Part shown: positions 7,745 to 19,000 of the stretch, piece after piece
Numbering within the stretch: position 1 is the first letter of the stretch
Layout of the letters: every line of letters begins with the position of its first letter
Assembly: GCF_019104945.1 (NCBI RefSeq)
Contig: NZ_JAHRWW010000046.1
Location: forward strand, 1-64,000
DNA from: Thermomonas sp.
Lineage (GTDB): Bacteria > Pseudomonadota > Gammaproteobacteria > Xanthomonadales > Xanthomonadaceae
Direction of reading: 5' to 3'
Length of the DNA: 64,000 nucleotides
The notes under the pieces: model-generated
Databases searched by the model: none
Told to the model about the DNA's origin: nothing
What the model saw: the letters and a program-made list of their open reading frames with translations, nothing else
Program-made: the position numbers and the translations under genes

Positions 7745-10700
7745 ATGAAGGTTTCTTTCTCGTCTACGGTTGGTGCAAGCTGGGGTACGCGCATTGCGCA
7801 GGCTCTGCGAGGCTTGCACACGGCTATTCGTGGCCACTTTGGTGTTGCTGCCGCTGCGGCGTTGTTGCTGGCCGCGCCAATGGCGCAGGCACAGGTCCAG
7901 AACGGCGGGTTTGAAACCGGGGATTTCTCCAGTTGGACGTTGCGCGATTACAACCGCAGCAACTCGACGATCCCGGTCACGAGCAGTTCGCAGCTGGGGC
8001 TGACCGCGACGGGCACGGTCTCGAACGGCGGCAATGGCGCCGGCTTCCGCAGCGCGGTGCTGACCACCCCGGGGACGGCGGCCAATACCGGTGGCGTGGT
8101 GACGTATCCGTTCTCCGGGAGCGCGTCGGCGCTGATCGGTGGCAATGGCGGCCTCAAGGGCGCCTCGATCGAACAGGTGGCCACCATGGCCCTGTCCGAC
8201 GTCGATCCGGTGGATGGCAAGGTGCATATCCGCTTCGCGATGGCGCCTGTGCTGAACAACCCGGGCCATCCGGCGAACCAGCAGCCCTTTTTCTATGTCG
8301 AGGTGATCAACCAGACCAAGGGCAACAGCACGCTCTTCAATACCTTCAACTATTCGAACCAGCCGGGCATTCCCTGGCAGAGCGTCGGTAGCTACCAGTT
8401 CACCAATTGGCAGGGGTTCGATATTTCCCCCGGCAATGGCTTGCTGGACGTGGGCGATCAGGTCTTGCTGAAGATCTACGTCTCCAACTGCGCCCAGGGT
8501 GCAGCGGCCCATACTGGGCAAGTCTACGTTGACGTGTTCGGCTCCAAGATGCCGGGTCTGAGTGTCTATGCCACCGGGCCGGCGATCACCAAGCCCAGCG
8601 AACAGGTCACCTACACCTACAACTACATCAACAACAGTGGCGTGCTCGCCATCGATACGTGGGTGCGCCTGGCTGCGCCGATTACCGAGGACGGGCTGCA
8701 CCTCACCTTCGTGCCGGGCTCTTATCCCGCAAGCTGTACTGGGGTTCATGCGGGTACCTCGCCGCGTGCGGATTACATCGATTGCCCTGTGGGTAACCTG
8801 AACGATGGCGACGGCGGCAATTTCCAGGTCAGCTTCACGGTTCCGGCCGGTGCAGCCACCACGTCACCCAATAACGTCGTCAACAATGGCGACTATGACA
8901 TTCGTGCGAACACGGTCAGCCCATTCATTGGGCCACTGGTTAAGACCATCATTCTGCCAAGCGCCACGCCGACGGTGGATCTGGGTATTACCGTCAGCAA
9001 CGGTGGCGTGCCGTCCTATGCGGTGGGTGGGGCCGTTACTTACACGGTAACCGTTACCAATAACGGCCCAATCGACGTGACAGGGGCCAGTATCACACAA
9101 ACACTGAGCGGTGTAAGTGGAACAGCGGCGTGGGTCTGTGCGCCTGCCGGTGGCAGCAGTGCGACCTGTGGGGCAGCCAGCGGCGCGGGAGCCATTGCCA
9201 CAACAGGTAATCTGCCCGTGGGGCAAAGCTTGATCTACACCGTTACGGGGATCGCTGCCACGGCAGCCGGTACGAACGTAGTGACCGTGGTCAATGTTGC
9301 GCCACCGGTAGGTACATCGGACAACGTCGCCTCGAACAATACCGATGGCTTGAGCACGCCGGTCAGTGCGGAACAGCACACTTTGACGGTCAATACCACC
9401 GGCGCGGGCACCGGGCGCGTCAATGCGGTTCCCACCAGTTTGGCCTGTGCCTCGCCCGGCGGAGCGCCTTGCAACAGCCAGCTTCTCGGCAAGGACCAAG
9501 AGGCCTATCTGACGGCGGTGGCCGATCCGGGTTCGATCTTCAAAAACTGGACTGGCGACTGCACCACCATCACCGGCAACCAGTGCTATGTGAAGATGGG
9601 TACGGTCGATCTTTCCGTCACGGCGGTGTTCGCCAAGGTGTGGACGGTGACGCCTTCCATCGTGGGCGGCACCATTACTCCCAATACACCGCAGATCGTG
9701 GAAGACGGTCAGGGCGCCAGCTTCACCATCACCCCCGGTACGCCGGGCCAGGTGCCGGTGATCACCACGCCCGGCGGCGCGAACACCTGCCCAGGCACGC
9801 TGACAGGTCCCGTTGGCGGCAACTACACCTACAGCGTCAGCCCAGTCACCGCAGACTGTGCGTTTAACGTCACTTTTGCTACGCCTGCACCGAAGCTTGA
9901 AATTACCAAAAGTGGCCCTGCAACGGCTCATCAAGGTATCGCTTACGATTACACCCTAACCGTGACCAATAGCGGGACGGCGGTAACGAGTGCTCCTGCC
10001 ACGGTGACCGATACGCTGGCGGCTGCATTAATTGTGAACAGTGCCTCTAGCGGCTGCGTTATCGCCGCGCAGTTGGTGACCTGTACTGTACCTGCCGGTT
10101 TGTCGCATGTAGCGCCTGCAAACACGGCAACGTTCACGATCAATGTCACGCCAAACCCTGCCGAGGTGGCTGGGCCGGTGGTTAACAGGGCCTCGATCAG
10201 CGGCGGTGGTGATCCGCTGTGCCCAGCCGGTACGCCTTGCGACAGTAACCCTGTCACAACGACGGTGCAGGCCTTGAGCATTGATCCCGTAAATGATTCG
10301 GCACAAACACCGTATGGCACGCCGGTTACAACAATAGTCGGTGCCAACGACACTGCCACCAATGGTACGGTTGGCGCTATTACCAGCAAGACCGATGGCA
10401 GCAATGGCACGGTAACCTGCACAGGTACCGGTGCGGCGGCGTCTTGCACCTATACGCCTAATACGGGCTTTACCGGTACGGACTCTTACACCTATACCAT
10501 TTGCCTTGAAGCGCCTTATGCGTCGATCTGCAAGACCGCAACGGTTGATGTAGTCGTTGGGCCGAATGCAGTCAACGACAGCACCAGTACGGTGCAAAAC
10601 ACCCCTGTAACCGACACGGTGGTGACAAACGATACCTATCCTGCTGGGTCCACGTTCGGTGCGGTGACTACGCCCCCGGGTGGATCGGTCGTCGTCAATC

Positions 10701-13700
10701 CGGATGGCAGCTATACGTTTACACCTGATACCGGTTTCACCGGGACGACCACATTCGACTATCAGGTGTGCTTGCCCGCGCCCAACGGATCTGTGTGCGA
10801 TGTCGCCACGGTCACCGTGACGGTGGCTGCGCCGCCGAGCATTTCGGTGGTGAAGTCCGTGCTGGCAGGCGGGCCGTACAGCGTCGGCAACATCATTAAC
10901 TACAGCTTCTTGGTGACCAATACCGGTGGCGTGCAGCTCACAGGCGTCGTTGTGAATGATGCGTTGTTAGACGCCCCAGCGGTGTGTGTGGCCACCACGC
11001 TGGCTCCAGGCGCAAGCACCACCTGCACAGGTGGCCATACAGTCACCGCAGCAGAGGTGGCCGCAGGTTATGTGCACAACAGCGCCACGGCCAGCGGCAC
11101 CCCGCCGACTATTCCTGGCAATCCTGCGCCCGGCCCGGTAACCAGCACGCCGAGCACAACGGATACTGCAACCACGCAAAACCCGGCGATGACGATGGTG
11201 AAGTCAGTAACATCCACCGGCCCGTATGCGGCAGGTGATGTGATTGCCTACGCCTTCCTCGTGACCAATACGGGGAATACCAACCTGAGCGGTATTGCGA
11301 TTACCGACGCTCTGCTGGATGCTCCAGCCGTGTGTCCTGTGACCACGCTGGCGCCGGGTGCTAACACTACCTGTACGGGTAACCATACGGTGACCGCCGC
11401 AGACGTGGCTGCAGGTTATGTGCACAACAGCGCCACGGCCAGCGGTAACCCTCCGACTGTGCCGGGTAACCCGCCGCCAGCAGCGATCACCACGCCGCCG
11501 AGCACGGTGGATACGCCGACAGTACAAAACCCGGCGATGACGTTGGTGAAATCGGTGACCTCGGCCGGCCCGTATGCGGCAGGCAACGTGATTGCTTATG
11601 CCTTCCTCGTAACTAATACGGGGAATACCAACCTGAGCGGTATTGCGATCACCGACGCGCTGCTGGATGCCCCAGCGGTGTGCCCGGTCACCACGCTGGC
11701 TCCGGGTGCAAGCACCACCTGCACCGGTGGCCATACAGTCACCGCCGCAGAGGTGGCCGCAGGTTATGTGCAAAATACGGCCACTGCATCGGGCACACCG
11801 CCGACCGTGCCGGGTAATCCGCCGCCTGCACCGATCACTACGCCACCGAGCACGGTTATTACTCCGAGCGCGCAAAACCCACAGATGACCATAGTGAAGT
11901 CAGTCACTTCAACTGGGCCGTATGTGATGGGTGATGTGATCAGCTATGCCTTCCTTGTAACCAATACGGGTGATGTGACGCTGACCAGCGTTGCAGTAAA
12001 CGACGCTCTGCTGAATGCCCCAGCGGTGTGCCCGGTCACCACGCTGGCTCCGGGTGCAAGCACCACCTGTACCGGCAGCCACACCGTAACCGCGGCAGAG
12101 GTGGCGGTAGGTTATGTGCATAACAGCGCCACTGCTACCGGCACTCCGCCGACCGTACCGGGTGGTCCTGCACCGACACCGATCACCACGCCGCCGAGCA
12201 GTGTGGATACAGCCACCGTGCAGAACCCTGCGATGACGGTGGTGAAGTCGGTGACCTCGTCCGGCCCGTATGCGGCAGGTGATGTGATTGCCTACGCCTT
12301 CTTTGTGACCAATGCGGGTAACGTCATCCTGAGTGGGATCGTGGTCAATGACGCCCTCCTTGATGCTCCTGCGACCTGCCCGGCCACCACGCTGGCTCCG
12401 GGTGCAAGTACCACCTGTACCGGTCAGCACACCGTGACTGCGGCAGACGTGGCCGTAGGCTTTGTGCATAACAGCGCCACTGCAACCGGTAATCCGCCGA
12501 CTGTCCCGGGCAACCCACCGCCCGCGCCGATCACCACACCACCGAGCAGCGTGGACACAGCCACCGTGCAGAACCCTGCGATGGCGGTGGTGAAGTCGGT
12601 GACCTCGACCGGCCCGTATGCGGCGGGCGATGTGATTGACTATGCCTTCCTTGTGAGCAACACGGGTAACGTCACTCTAAGTGGGATCGTGGTCAACGAT
12701 GTCCTGTTGGATGCCCCAGCGGTGTGCCCGGTCTCCACGTTGGCGCCGGGTGCAAGCACCACCTGCACTGGTAGCCATACCGTGACTGCGGCTGACGTTG
12801 CGGCGGGCTATGTGCATAACAGCGCCACTGCTACCGGCACTCCGCCGACCGTGCCGGGCAACCCGCCATCCGCACCGATCACCACGCCGCCGAGCACGGT
12901 GGATACACCGACGGCTCAAAATTCGGCAATGACCCTAGTGAAGTCGGTCACATCCTCCGGCCCGTATGCGGCAGGCGATGTGATTACCTATGCCTTCCTT
13001 GTCACCAACACGGGTAACGTCACCCTAAGCGGGATTGTGGTCAATGACGCCTTGCTGGACGCTGCGGCCGTGTGTCCGGCGACCACGCTGGCTCCGGGGG
13101 CAAGCACCACCTGCACCGGTAGCCACACCGTAACTGCGGCAGACGTTGCGGCGGGCTATGTGCATAACAGCGCAACGGCTAGCGGCACGCCGCCAGCCGT
13201 TCCGGGCAATCCGCCGCCCGCGCCGATCACCACGCCGCCAAGCACGGTGGACACGGCAACGGTGCAGAACTCCGCAATGACGATGGTGAAATCGGTGACC
13301 TCGACCGGCCCGTATGCGGCAGGTGATGTGATTGTCTACGCCTTCCTTGTGACCAATACGGGGAACACCAACCTGAGCGGTATTACGATCACCGACGCGC
13401 TGCTGGATGCCCCAGCGGTGTGCCCGGTAGCCACGCTGGTCCCGGGTGCTAGCACCACCTGCACCGGCAATTACACCGTAACTGCGGCAGACGTTGCGGC
13501 GGGCTATGTGCATAACAGCGCAACGGCCAGTGGCACACCGCCAACCGTGCCGGGTAACCCGCCACCTGCGCCGATCACCACGCCGCCGAGCACGGTGGAC
13601 ACGGCAACGGTGCAGACCCCCGCAATGACGGTTGCGAAGTCTGTGACTTCAGTAGGGCCGTACACGGCCGGCAGCATCATTACCTATGCGTTCCTTGTCA

Positions 13701-16081
13701 CCAACACGGGTAACGTCACCCTGAGCGGGATCGTGGTCAATGACGCCCTGCTGGATGCCTCAGCAGTGTGCCCTGTGACCACACTGGCCCCAGGCGCAAG
13801 CACTACTTGCACCGGTAGCCATACCGTGACCGCGACTGATGTGGAAGCGGGCAATGTACACAACGTGGCAACCGCAACGGGTACGCCGCCGACAGTGCCG
13901 GGTGGCTCGACACCTGATCCGGTGACGAGTGATCCGAGCGAAGTGGATACCGCGATTGCGCAGCATCCGTCGATCTCGGCAGTGAAAACCGCAACACTAA
14001 CCGTGGATAACGCTACCCCGGGTGCGGCCAATATCGGTGACGTGATTACTTACGCCATCGTGGTGACCAATACGGGTGATGTGACGCTGAATAACTTGAG
14101 TGTTGCTGACACGATGGATGGCTATCCCACCACTTCGCTGACCTGTGCCCCGCTGAGCTTGGCGCCTGGTGCAAGTGCGGTATGTGATAGCTATACGCAT
14201 ACGGTCACGGTGGCAGATGCAAATCGCCCGAGTGGGAACCTGAATAACCGTGTCGATGCAACGGCTTGGACGGTTGCGGGCGGTGGCAGCGGCGGTGTGT
14301 CGTTCAGTGTGGCCGCAATGGGGAATGCTGTTGTTCTGGTGGAACCCGATCCGGTACAGATCCGTCTGGTGAAGACGGCCACCCCAAGCAAAGTGAAGGT
14401 GGGTGATCTGGTGCGTTACACCTTGACGTTGCAAAACACAGGCACGACGCCTTTGGTCAATGGTCGCGTCATGGATACACCGCCTGCTGGTTTCACCTAT
14501 GTGGCCGGTTCGCTGGCGGTCAACGACCAAGACGGTGTTGGGCAGCTACTGAGCACCTACCCGCTGAGCGTCAGTCAGGTCGACGTGCAGGCAGGTCAAA
14601 GCGCAACGATCACCTATCTGCTGCGCGTGGGTGCTGGCGTTCGCGCTGGTGTTCATACCAACAGTGCGTTGATCAATGATGACGGCGGCGAGCGCGTCTC
14701 GAACGTGGCCACTGCTGATGTCGAGTTGACCGCTGATGCGCTGCTAGACGAATCGTTGATCGTCGGTACGGTGTTTGATGACCGCGATAGTGATGGTTGG
14801 CAAGACAGCGCTGCGCTGAGCAAGGTGCAGGTGCAAGGCGGCTTCTCGCCAAGTGCCTATGTTGCAGGCTCGACGACGGTGGACCGTGGTCAAGGTGCGC
14901 AGCCGGAAGCGGATGCAAGTGCGCCGATGCTGCATGGAATTGCAGTGGGTGCTCTACATGGACGTGATTCGGATGCGGATCTTGCAAGCAACCATCGCGT
15001 GGTGATCAGTCAAACCTTGAGTGCATTGGATTTCACCGATGACTTCGTACTGACCAGTGCTGAAGGCGTTACGTTGCGCATGGATGCGGACGGCAAGACA
15101 ACGCTCTCTGCCGAAGGCAAGGCGGCCAAGGGGCTGACCTCTGCCATACCGGCCGTGACCCGCAAGATCAGCCAGGTAGCCAACGGCTATCAGGTGGATT
15201 TCATCATCGAAAACCAAGGTGTCGATGAGCGCGGTATCCCGGGCGTGCGTATTGCAACAGTGGAAGGTCTGCTGGTTGAAACCGACCAGTACGGCCGCTA
15301 CCACTTAACCGGTATCGACGGCGGACGCTGGGAGCGCGGGCGCAACTTCATCATGAAGGTGGACCCCGCCACGCTGCCACCGGGTACGAGCTTCACTACG
15401 GAAAATCCGAAGCTGCGCCGCGTGACCCCTGGCCTACCGGTACGCTTCGACTTTGGCGTGAAGTTGCCCAATGGCGTCATCGAAGGCGGTAAGCACGATG
15501 TTGAAATGGAGCTGGGTGAAGTGTTGTTTGCGCCTGAAAGTGCGGTGCTGCGTGACGCCTATCTGCCGGTGATCGACAAGATGGCCGAACAGGTGCGCGC
15601 CAACGGTGCGGGCGAGGTGGTGATTTCGGCGAACGGTGCTACCCAAGCACTGGCGATGGATCGTGCCAAGGCCGTGCGTGAGGCACTGGTGGCCAAGCTG
15701 GATAACGACCTAGCGAAAGCCACAACGGTGACGCTGCGCGCCGATCTTGCCGACCCCAGCAGTACGCTGGTGCGCTTGGGTGAATCACCGGTGCTTGGAA
15801 CGATCTTGTTCGATACCGACAAGTCCACCATCAAGCCTGAGTTTGTAGCCGTGATCGATAAGATCGCCGCCGACATCGAAGCCCTTGGTGGTGGTGTTGT
15901 GGGGGTCACCGGACATGCAGATCGCCGTGGTTCCGACGCGTACAACCTCAAACTTGGTCTGCGCCGTGCAAAGGCGGTGTATGAGGCCATTGCCGCCAAG
16001 CTCAGCCCAGAAACCAAGGCCAAGCTGCGGGTAGAAATCAACGATGATCCATCGGCCTCGGTCGGCCTGAAGAGCCGCTGA
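7745..16081 (+). CDS. Giant DUF11-repeat surface protein with OmpA-like C-terminus (2778 aa)
   Basis: The start at 7745 is set by AAGGA 7 bases upstream. A long signal peptide ends at APMAQAQ. Approximate layout: an NGGFETGDFSSWT carbohydrate-binding-like domain (45-260); two divergent DUF11 domains (272-540); a cysteine-containing repeat domain with FKNWTGDC (542-710); a DUF11 domain (717-845); two cadherin-like modules, each with TPNTGFTG- or TPDTGFTG-type motifs (846-1029); nine 116-residue DUF11 repeats (1030-2073); two more DUF11 domains (2074-2330); an SdrD-B-like domain with DDRDSDGWQD and DQYGRYHLTG (2336-2575); and two OmpA-like domains, the last with FDTDKSTIKPEF and GHADRRGS, which would bind peptidoglycan. 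It is probably anchored in the envelope by the C-terminus with a long stalk outward. The outer-membrane barrel gene follows after 11 bases. Confidence 0.9.
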   Translation: MKVSFSSTVGASWGTRIAQALRGLHTAIRGHFGVAAAAALLLAAPMAQAQVQNGGFETGDFSSWTLRDYNRSNSTIPVTSSSQLGLTATGTVSNGGNGAGFRSAVLTTPGTAANTGGVVTYPFSGSASALIGGNGGLKGASIEQVATMALSDVDPVDGKVHIRFAMAPVLNNPGHPANQQPFFYVEVINQTKGNSTLFNTFNYSNQPGIPWQSVGSYQFTNWQGFDISPGNGLLDVGDQVLLKIYVSNCAQGAAAHTGQVYVDVFGSKMPGLSVYATGPAITKPSEQVTYTYNYINNSGVLAIDTWVRLAAPITEDGLHLTFVPGSYPASCTGVHAGTSPRADYIDCPVGNLNDGDGGNFQVSFTVPAGAATTSPNNVVNNGDYDIRANTVSPFIGPLVKTIILPSATPTVDLGITVSNGGVPSYAVGGAVTYTVTVTNNGPIDVTGASITQTLSGVSGTAAWVCAPAGGSSATCGAASGAGAIATTGNLPVGQSLIYTVTGIAATAAGTNVVTVVNVAPPVGTSDNVASNNTDGLSTPVSAEQHTLTVNTTGAGTGRVNAVPTSLACASPGGAPCNSQLLGKDQEAYLTAVADPGSIFKNWTGDCTTITGNQCYVKMGTVDLSVTAVFAKVWTVTPSIVGGTITPNTPQIVEDGQGASFTITPGTPGQVPVITTPGGANTCPGTLTGPVGGNYTYSVSPVTADCAFNVTFATPAPKLEITKSGPATAHQGIAYDYTLTVTNSGTAVTSAPATVTDTLAAALIVNSASSGCVIAAQLVTCTVPAGLSHVAPANTATFTINVTPNPAEVAGPVVNRASISGGGDPLCPAGTPCDSNPVTTTVQALSIDPVNDSAQTPYGTPVTTIVGANDTATNGTVGAITSKTDGSNGTVTCTGTGAAASCTYTPNTGFTGTDSYTYTICLEAPYASICKTATVDVVVGPNAVNDSTSTVQNTPVTDTVVTNDTYPAGSTFGAVTTPPGGSVVVNPDGSYTFTPDTGFTGTTTFDYQVCLPAPNGSVCDVATVTVTVAAPPSISVVKSVLAGGPYSVGNIINYSFLVTNTGGVQLTGVVVNDALLDAPAVCVATTLAPGASTTCTGGHTVTAAEVAAGYVHNSATASGTPPTIPGNPAPGPVTSTPSTTDTATTQNPAMTMVKSVTSTGPYAAGDVIAYAFLVTNTGNTNLSGIAITDALLDAPAVCPVTTLAPGANTTCTGNHTVTAADVAAGYVHNSATASGNPPTVPGNPPPAAITTPPSTVDTPTVQNPAMTLVKSVTSAGPYAAGNVIAYAFLVTNTGNTNLSGIAITDALLDAPAVCPVTTLAPGASTTCTGGHTVTAAEVAAGYVQNTATASGTPPTVPGNPPPAPITTPPSTVITPSAQNPQMTIVKSVTSTGPYVMGDVISYAFLVTNTGDVTLTSVAVNDALLNAPAVCPVTTLAPGASTTCTGSHTVTAAEVAVGYVHNSATATGTPPTVPGGPAPTPITTPPSSVDTATVQNPAMTVVKSVTSSGPYAAGDVIAYAFFVTNAGNVILSGIVVNDALLDAPATCPATTLAPGASTTCTGQHTVTAADVAVGFVHNSATATGNPPTVPGNPPPAPITTPPSSVDTATVQNPAMAVVKSVTSTGPYAAGDVIDYAFLVSNTGNVTLSGIVVNDVLLDAPAVCPVSTLAPGASTTCTGSHTVTAADVAAGYVHNSATATGTPPTVPGNPPSAPITTPPSTVDTPTAQNSAMTLVKSVTSSGPYAAGDVITYAFLVTNTGNVTLSGIVVNDALLDAAAVCPATTLAPGASTTCTGSHTVTAADVAAGYVHNSATASGTPPAVPGNPPPAPITTPPSTVDTATVQNSAMTMVKSVTSTGPYAAGDVIVYAFLVTNTGNTNLSGITITDALLDAPAVCPVATLVPGASTTCTGNYTVTAADVAAGYVHNSATASGTPPTVPGNPPPAPITTPPSTVDTATVQTPAMTVAKSVTSVGPYTAGSIITYAFLVTNTGNVTLSGIVVNDALLDASAVCPVTTLAPGASTTCTGSHTVTATDVEAGNVHNVATATGTPPTVPGGSTPDPVTSDPSEVDTAIAQHPSISAVKTATLTVDNATPGAANIGDVITYAIVVTNTGDVTLNNLSVADTMDGYPTTSLTCAPLSLAPGASAVCDSYTHTVTVADANRPSGNLNNRVDATAWTVAGGGSGGVSFSVAAMGNAVVLVEPDPVQIRLVKTATPSKVKVGDLVRYTLTLQNTGTTPLVNGRVMDTPPAGFTYVAGSLAVNDQDGVGQLLSTYPLSVSQVDVQAGQSATITYLLRVGAGVRAGVHTNSALINDDGGERVSNVATADVELTADALLDESLIVGTVFDDRDSDGWQDSAALSKVQVQGGFSPSAYVAGSTTVDRGQGAQPEADASAPMLHGIAVGALHGRDSDADLASNHRVVISQTLSALDFTDDFVLTSAEGVTLRMDADGKTTLSAEGKAAKGLTSAIPAVTRKISQVANGYQVDFIIENQGVDERGIPGVRIATVEGLLVETDQYGRYHLTGIDGGRWERGRNFIMKVDPATLPPGTSFTTENPKLRRVTPGLPVRFDFGVKLPNGVIEGGKHDVEMELGEVLFAPESAVLRDAYLPVIDKMAEQVRANGAGEVVISANGATQALAMDRAKAVREALVAKLDNDLAKATTVTLRADLADPSSTLVRLGESPVLGTILFDTDKSTIKPEFVAVIDKIAADIEALGGGVVGVTGHADRRGSDAYNLKLGLRRAKAVYEAIAAKLSPETKAKLRVEINDDPSASVGLKSR
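10832..13963 (+). repeat. Nine tandem 348-bp DUF11 repeat units
   Basis: Unit starts fall at 10832, 11180, 11528, 11876, 12224, 12572, 12920, 13268 and 13616, each exactly 348 bases (116 codons) apart with no insertion or deletion. Units 2-9 are closely alike (for example KSVTSTGPYAAGDVIAYAFL); the first is more diverged. Each has two cysteines at fixed positions (VCPVTTLAPGASTTC), suggesting one disulfide per module. Blocks of identical DNA are shared between non-adjacent units, as expected from gene conversion. Confidence 0.95.
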
Positions 16082-16092
16082 GGAGAAGGCCA

Positions 16093-19000
16093 ATGAAGAT
16101 GAAGATGAAACTTCTAGACTGTGCCCTGATGGGCATCCTCGCTACGCTGGCCTCGCAAGGGGCCCTAGCGCAGGAGCAGCAGGCAGAACAAGAGAAAGAC
16201 GCAGGCAGTGTCTCGTGCGCGGAAGCTAGCTGTGCAGATGCCAATGGCGCGGTCTTGATGCAGGTGCGCACACGCGGCAAGCGTGTACCTGCAACGGCGA
16301 ATGCGGCTGAAACCACCGAGGCGCTGCAGCCAGATCGACGCGTCACGGTTGAAACCGAGCAGGGCGGCAAGGCTGTTGCACTTGGTAAGTGGTCGGTGCA
16401 GCTGCCTAATGGCGGCGTGATTTGGGCCACTGAAGACCCCAACTTAGGACAGCCACAGCTCGACGTGTCGGCAAGCTCGGTTGCTGCGTTTGATGGCAGC
16501 CGTATCGTTCGTCCGGTGCAGTTTTATAGCTACAACAACTACAGCGCGTTTATTCAGCGCGCTGAGGTGCTGGTGTTCAAAGCCAGCGACGCCGATCTTG
16601 TTACGCCATTAGCCAAAATTCCGCTAGATGTCGCGGCGGTTTCAAATGCGGAATGGGACGGCACGCTACCGGCTGACTTCAAAGCAAAAGCAGGCGATGA
16701 GCTGATCTACATCGTGCGCGCATATGGTGAAAACGGCGCGTTCGATGAAACCATGCCGCGTAAAATTCAACTGGTACTGCCAGACGAAGCCGATCGTGCT
16801 GGGCAAATGCTGCGTAATTCCACCGAACGTAAACTTGGGGAGAGCCTGAGTACGGGTGAAGCTGAGTCGCGTAGCTTGGTTGAAGGTGTCTTCGGCAACA
16901 GCAGTCTGCGCATTCAGAATATCCCGATTTATGGTTCCAAGATCCGCCTGCAAGGGCGCAACCTGCCGGATAACTCCAGCGTCAAGATCAACGGCCGTAG
17001 CTTCCCGCTTGATATGGAGCGCAAGCTGGTTGCCGAGTTCTTAGAACCAGTCGGCCAACATCAATTCAATATCGAAGTGAGCGGGGCGGGCATTGCAACG
17101 CCGATCAAGCGCACGATTGATGTCGATGTCACCGGTAAATATATGTTTGCCGTTGCGCTGGCGGATTTGACGTTGTCGAACGGGAGTGTTTCCGGTTCGA
17201 TCGAACCGCTGGCGGGCGATGAGCATTTCGATAAAGACCTTACTGCCGATGGGCGTCTGGCCTTTTATTTGAAGGGCAAGATCAAAGGCAAGTATCTGGT
17301 TACCGCGCAGGCGGATACCCGTGAACGCGAGGTTGAAGACCTGTTCAAAGGCTTCTGGAAAGCCGACCCGCAGGACATCTTCCGCCGCCTAGACCCGGAC
17401 CAGTACTACCCAGTATATGGTGATGACTCCAATACCTACCGCGATGTAGACACGATGGGGCGTCTGTATGTGCGCGTGGACTGGGATAAGAGCCAAGCGC
17501 TGTGGGGGAACTTTAATACCGGTATTACCGGCACTGAGTATGGCCAGTATTCGCGCTCGCTGTATGGTGGCGCGCTCAGCTGGCGTAGCCGTGCCAGTAC
17601 CGCGCAAGGCGACGCGCGCAGTGAATTGAAGCTGTTTGGTTCAGAAGCGCAAACCGCACCTGGGCACAGCGAATTCCTCGGTACTGGTGGTAGCCTGTAT
17701 TATCTGAAGCACACCGACGTGTTGCCGGGTTCCGAGCGTGTGGTGTTGGAAGTGCGTGACCCTACAACGGGCCGCACAGAAGCGCGTGTTGAGCTACTCG
17801 ACGGCGCGGATTACCAGATCGATGATATGCAGGGGCGCATTATTCTGACGCGGCCGCTGTCGTTGATCACGCGTGAGAACATGCCCACGTTGACCCGCGA
17901 TACACCACTCGATGGTCTGCTGCAGGTCTTGTTGGTGGATTACGAATACGTGCCGCAGGGTTTTAATGCGGATGAAGTCACCGCTGGGTTCCGTGGCAAG
18001 CAATGGTTTGGCGACCACTTTGCGATTGGCGGTACCTATGTGGATGAAAACCGTGCGGGCGACGACTACACGCTGGCGGGTGTGGATATCACCTTGCAAG
18101 CCGGTCGCGGGACTTATTTGAAATTAGAGCAAAGCCATACCGAGGCGACGTCTGCGCCGGTATTCTTCTCCAACAACGGCGGTCTCACCTTCACCCAAAT
18201 CAACCCGGTGCTTGGGGCGCGTAAAGGCGACGCTCGCGCCGTTGAAGCACGGGCGAACTTCAAAGAACTTGGTTGGACCGAGTTGGATTGGACGGCGGGC
18301 GCATGGTGGCGGCAGGTGGATGCCGGTTACTCGATCTCGCGTTTTGACCTTGGCCAAAACATTGAAGAAGTGGGGGCCGAGGTCAGTGGCCAGTTCACAC
18401 CGAACGTCAGTCTCTACAGCCGCTTCTCGCGCGCCGATCGTGGGCTAGAACGCCTTGAGCAAGGGCAGGTGACGGTTGAGTGGCATATCACCGATTTCGA
18501 CAACCTAAGCGCTGAGCTGCGGCAGGTAGATGAGCGGCGCTTTAGCGGTAACGCAACGGGCCTGCTGGCGGCATTGCAGTACAAGCACCGCTTTGGCTCA
18601 GCGTTAGAGCTTTATGGCACCGCGCAAAAAACGCTGGATAACGATAGCGGCAACTACGCCGACAACGACGCGATCACGCTGGGTGCGAAATACTTGTTTG
18701 GTGATCTATCCAGCGTCAATGCCGAAGTGACCCACGGCGACCGTGGCGATGCGGCCTTGATCGGTGCGGAGTACAAGCTCAACCCAACACATTCGCTGTA
18801 TACCAATTACGCACACAGTACGGATCGCAGCCCGTATGACCCGCTGTTCAATAATCGACGTGATAACGGTTGGACGGTGGGGCAGCGCTGGCGTTTGTCT
18901 AACCAGGTCAATCTGTATAGCGAAAGCCAGTGGTTGAAGGCACCGAATCAGTCGGGCTTGGCACACACCTTCGGCATGGATTTCTATCCGGCGCTAGGGT

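Noticed and set aside
7439-9934. Long minus-strand ORFs (436 and 356 aa) opposite the giant gene, with more opposite the repeats up to 13513
   Set aside because: They mirror the repetitive, stop-poor coding strand; composition is low-complexity Arg/Gly/His and no domain is recognisable.
10832-13963. CRISPR-like periodicity
   Set aside because: The repeat is 348 bp, in frame and coding; there are no short spacers and no cas genes.
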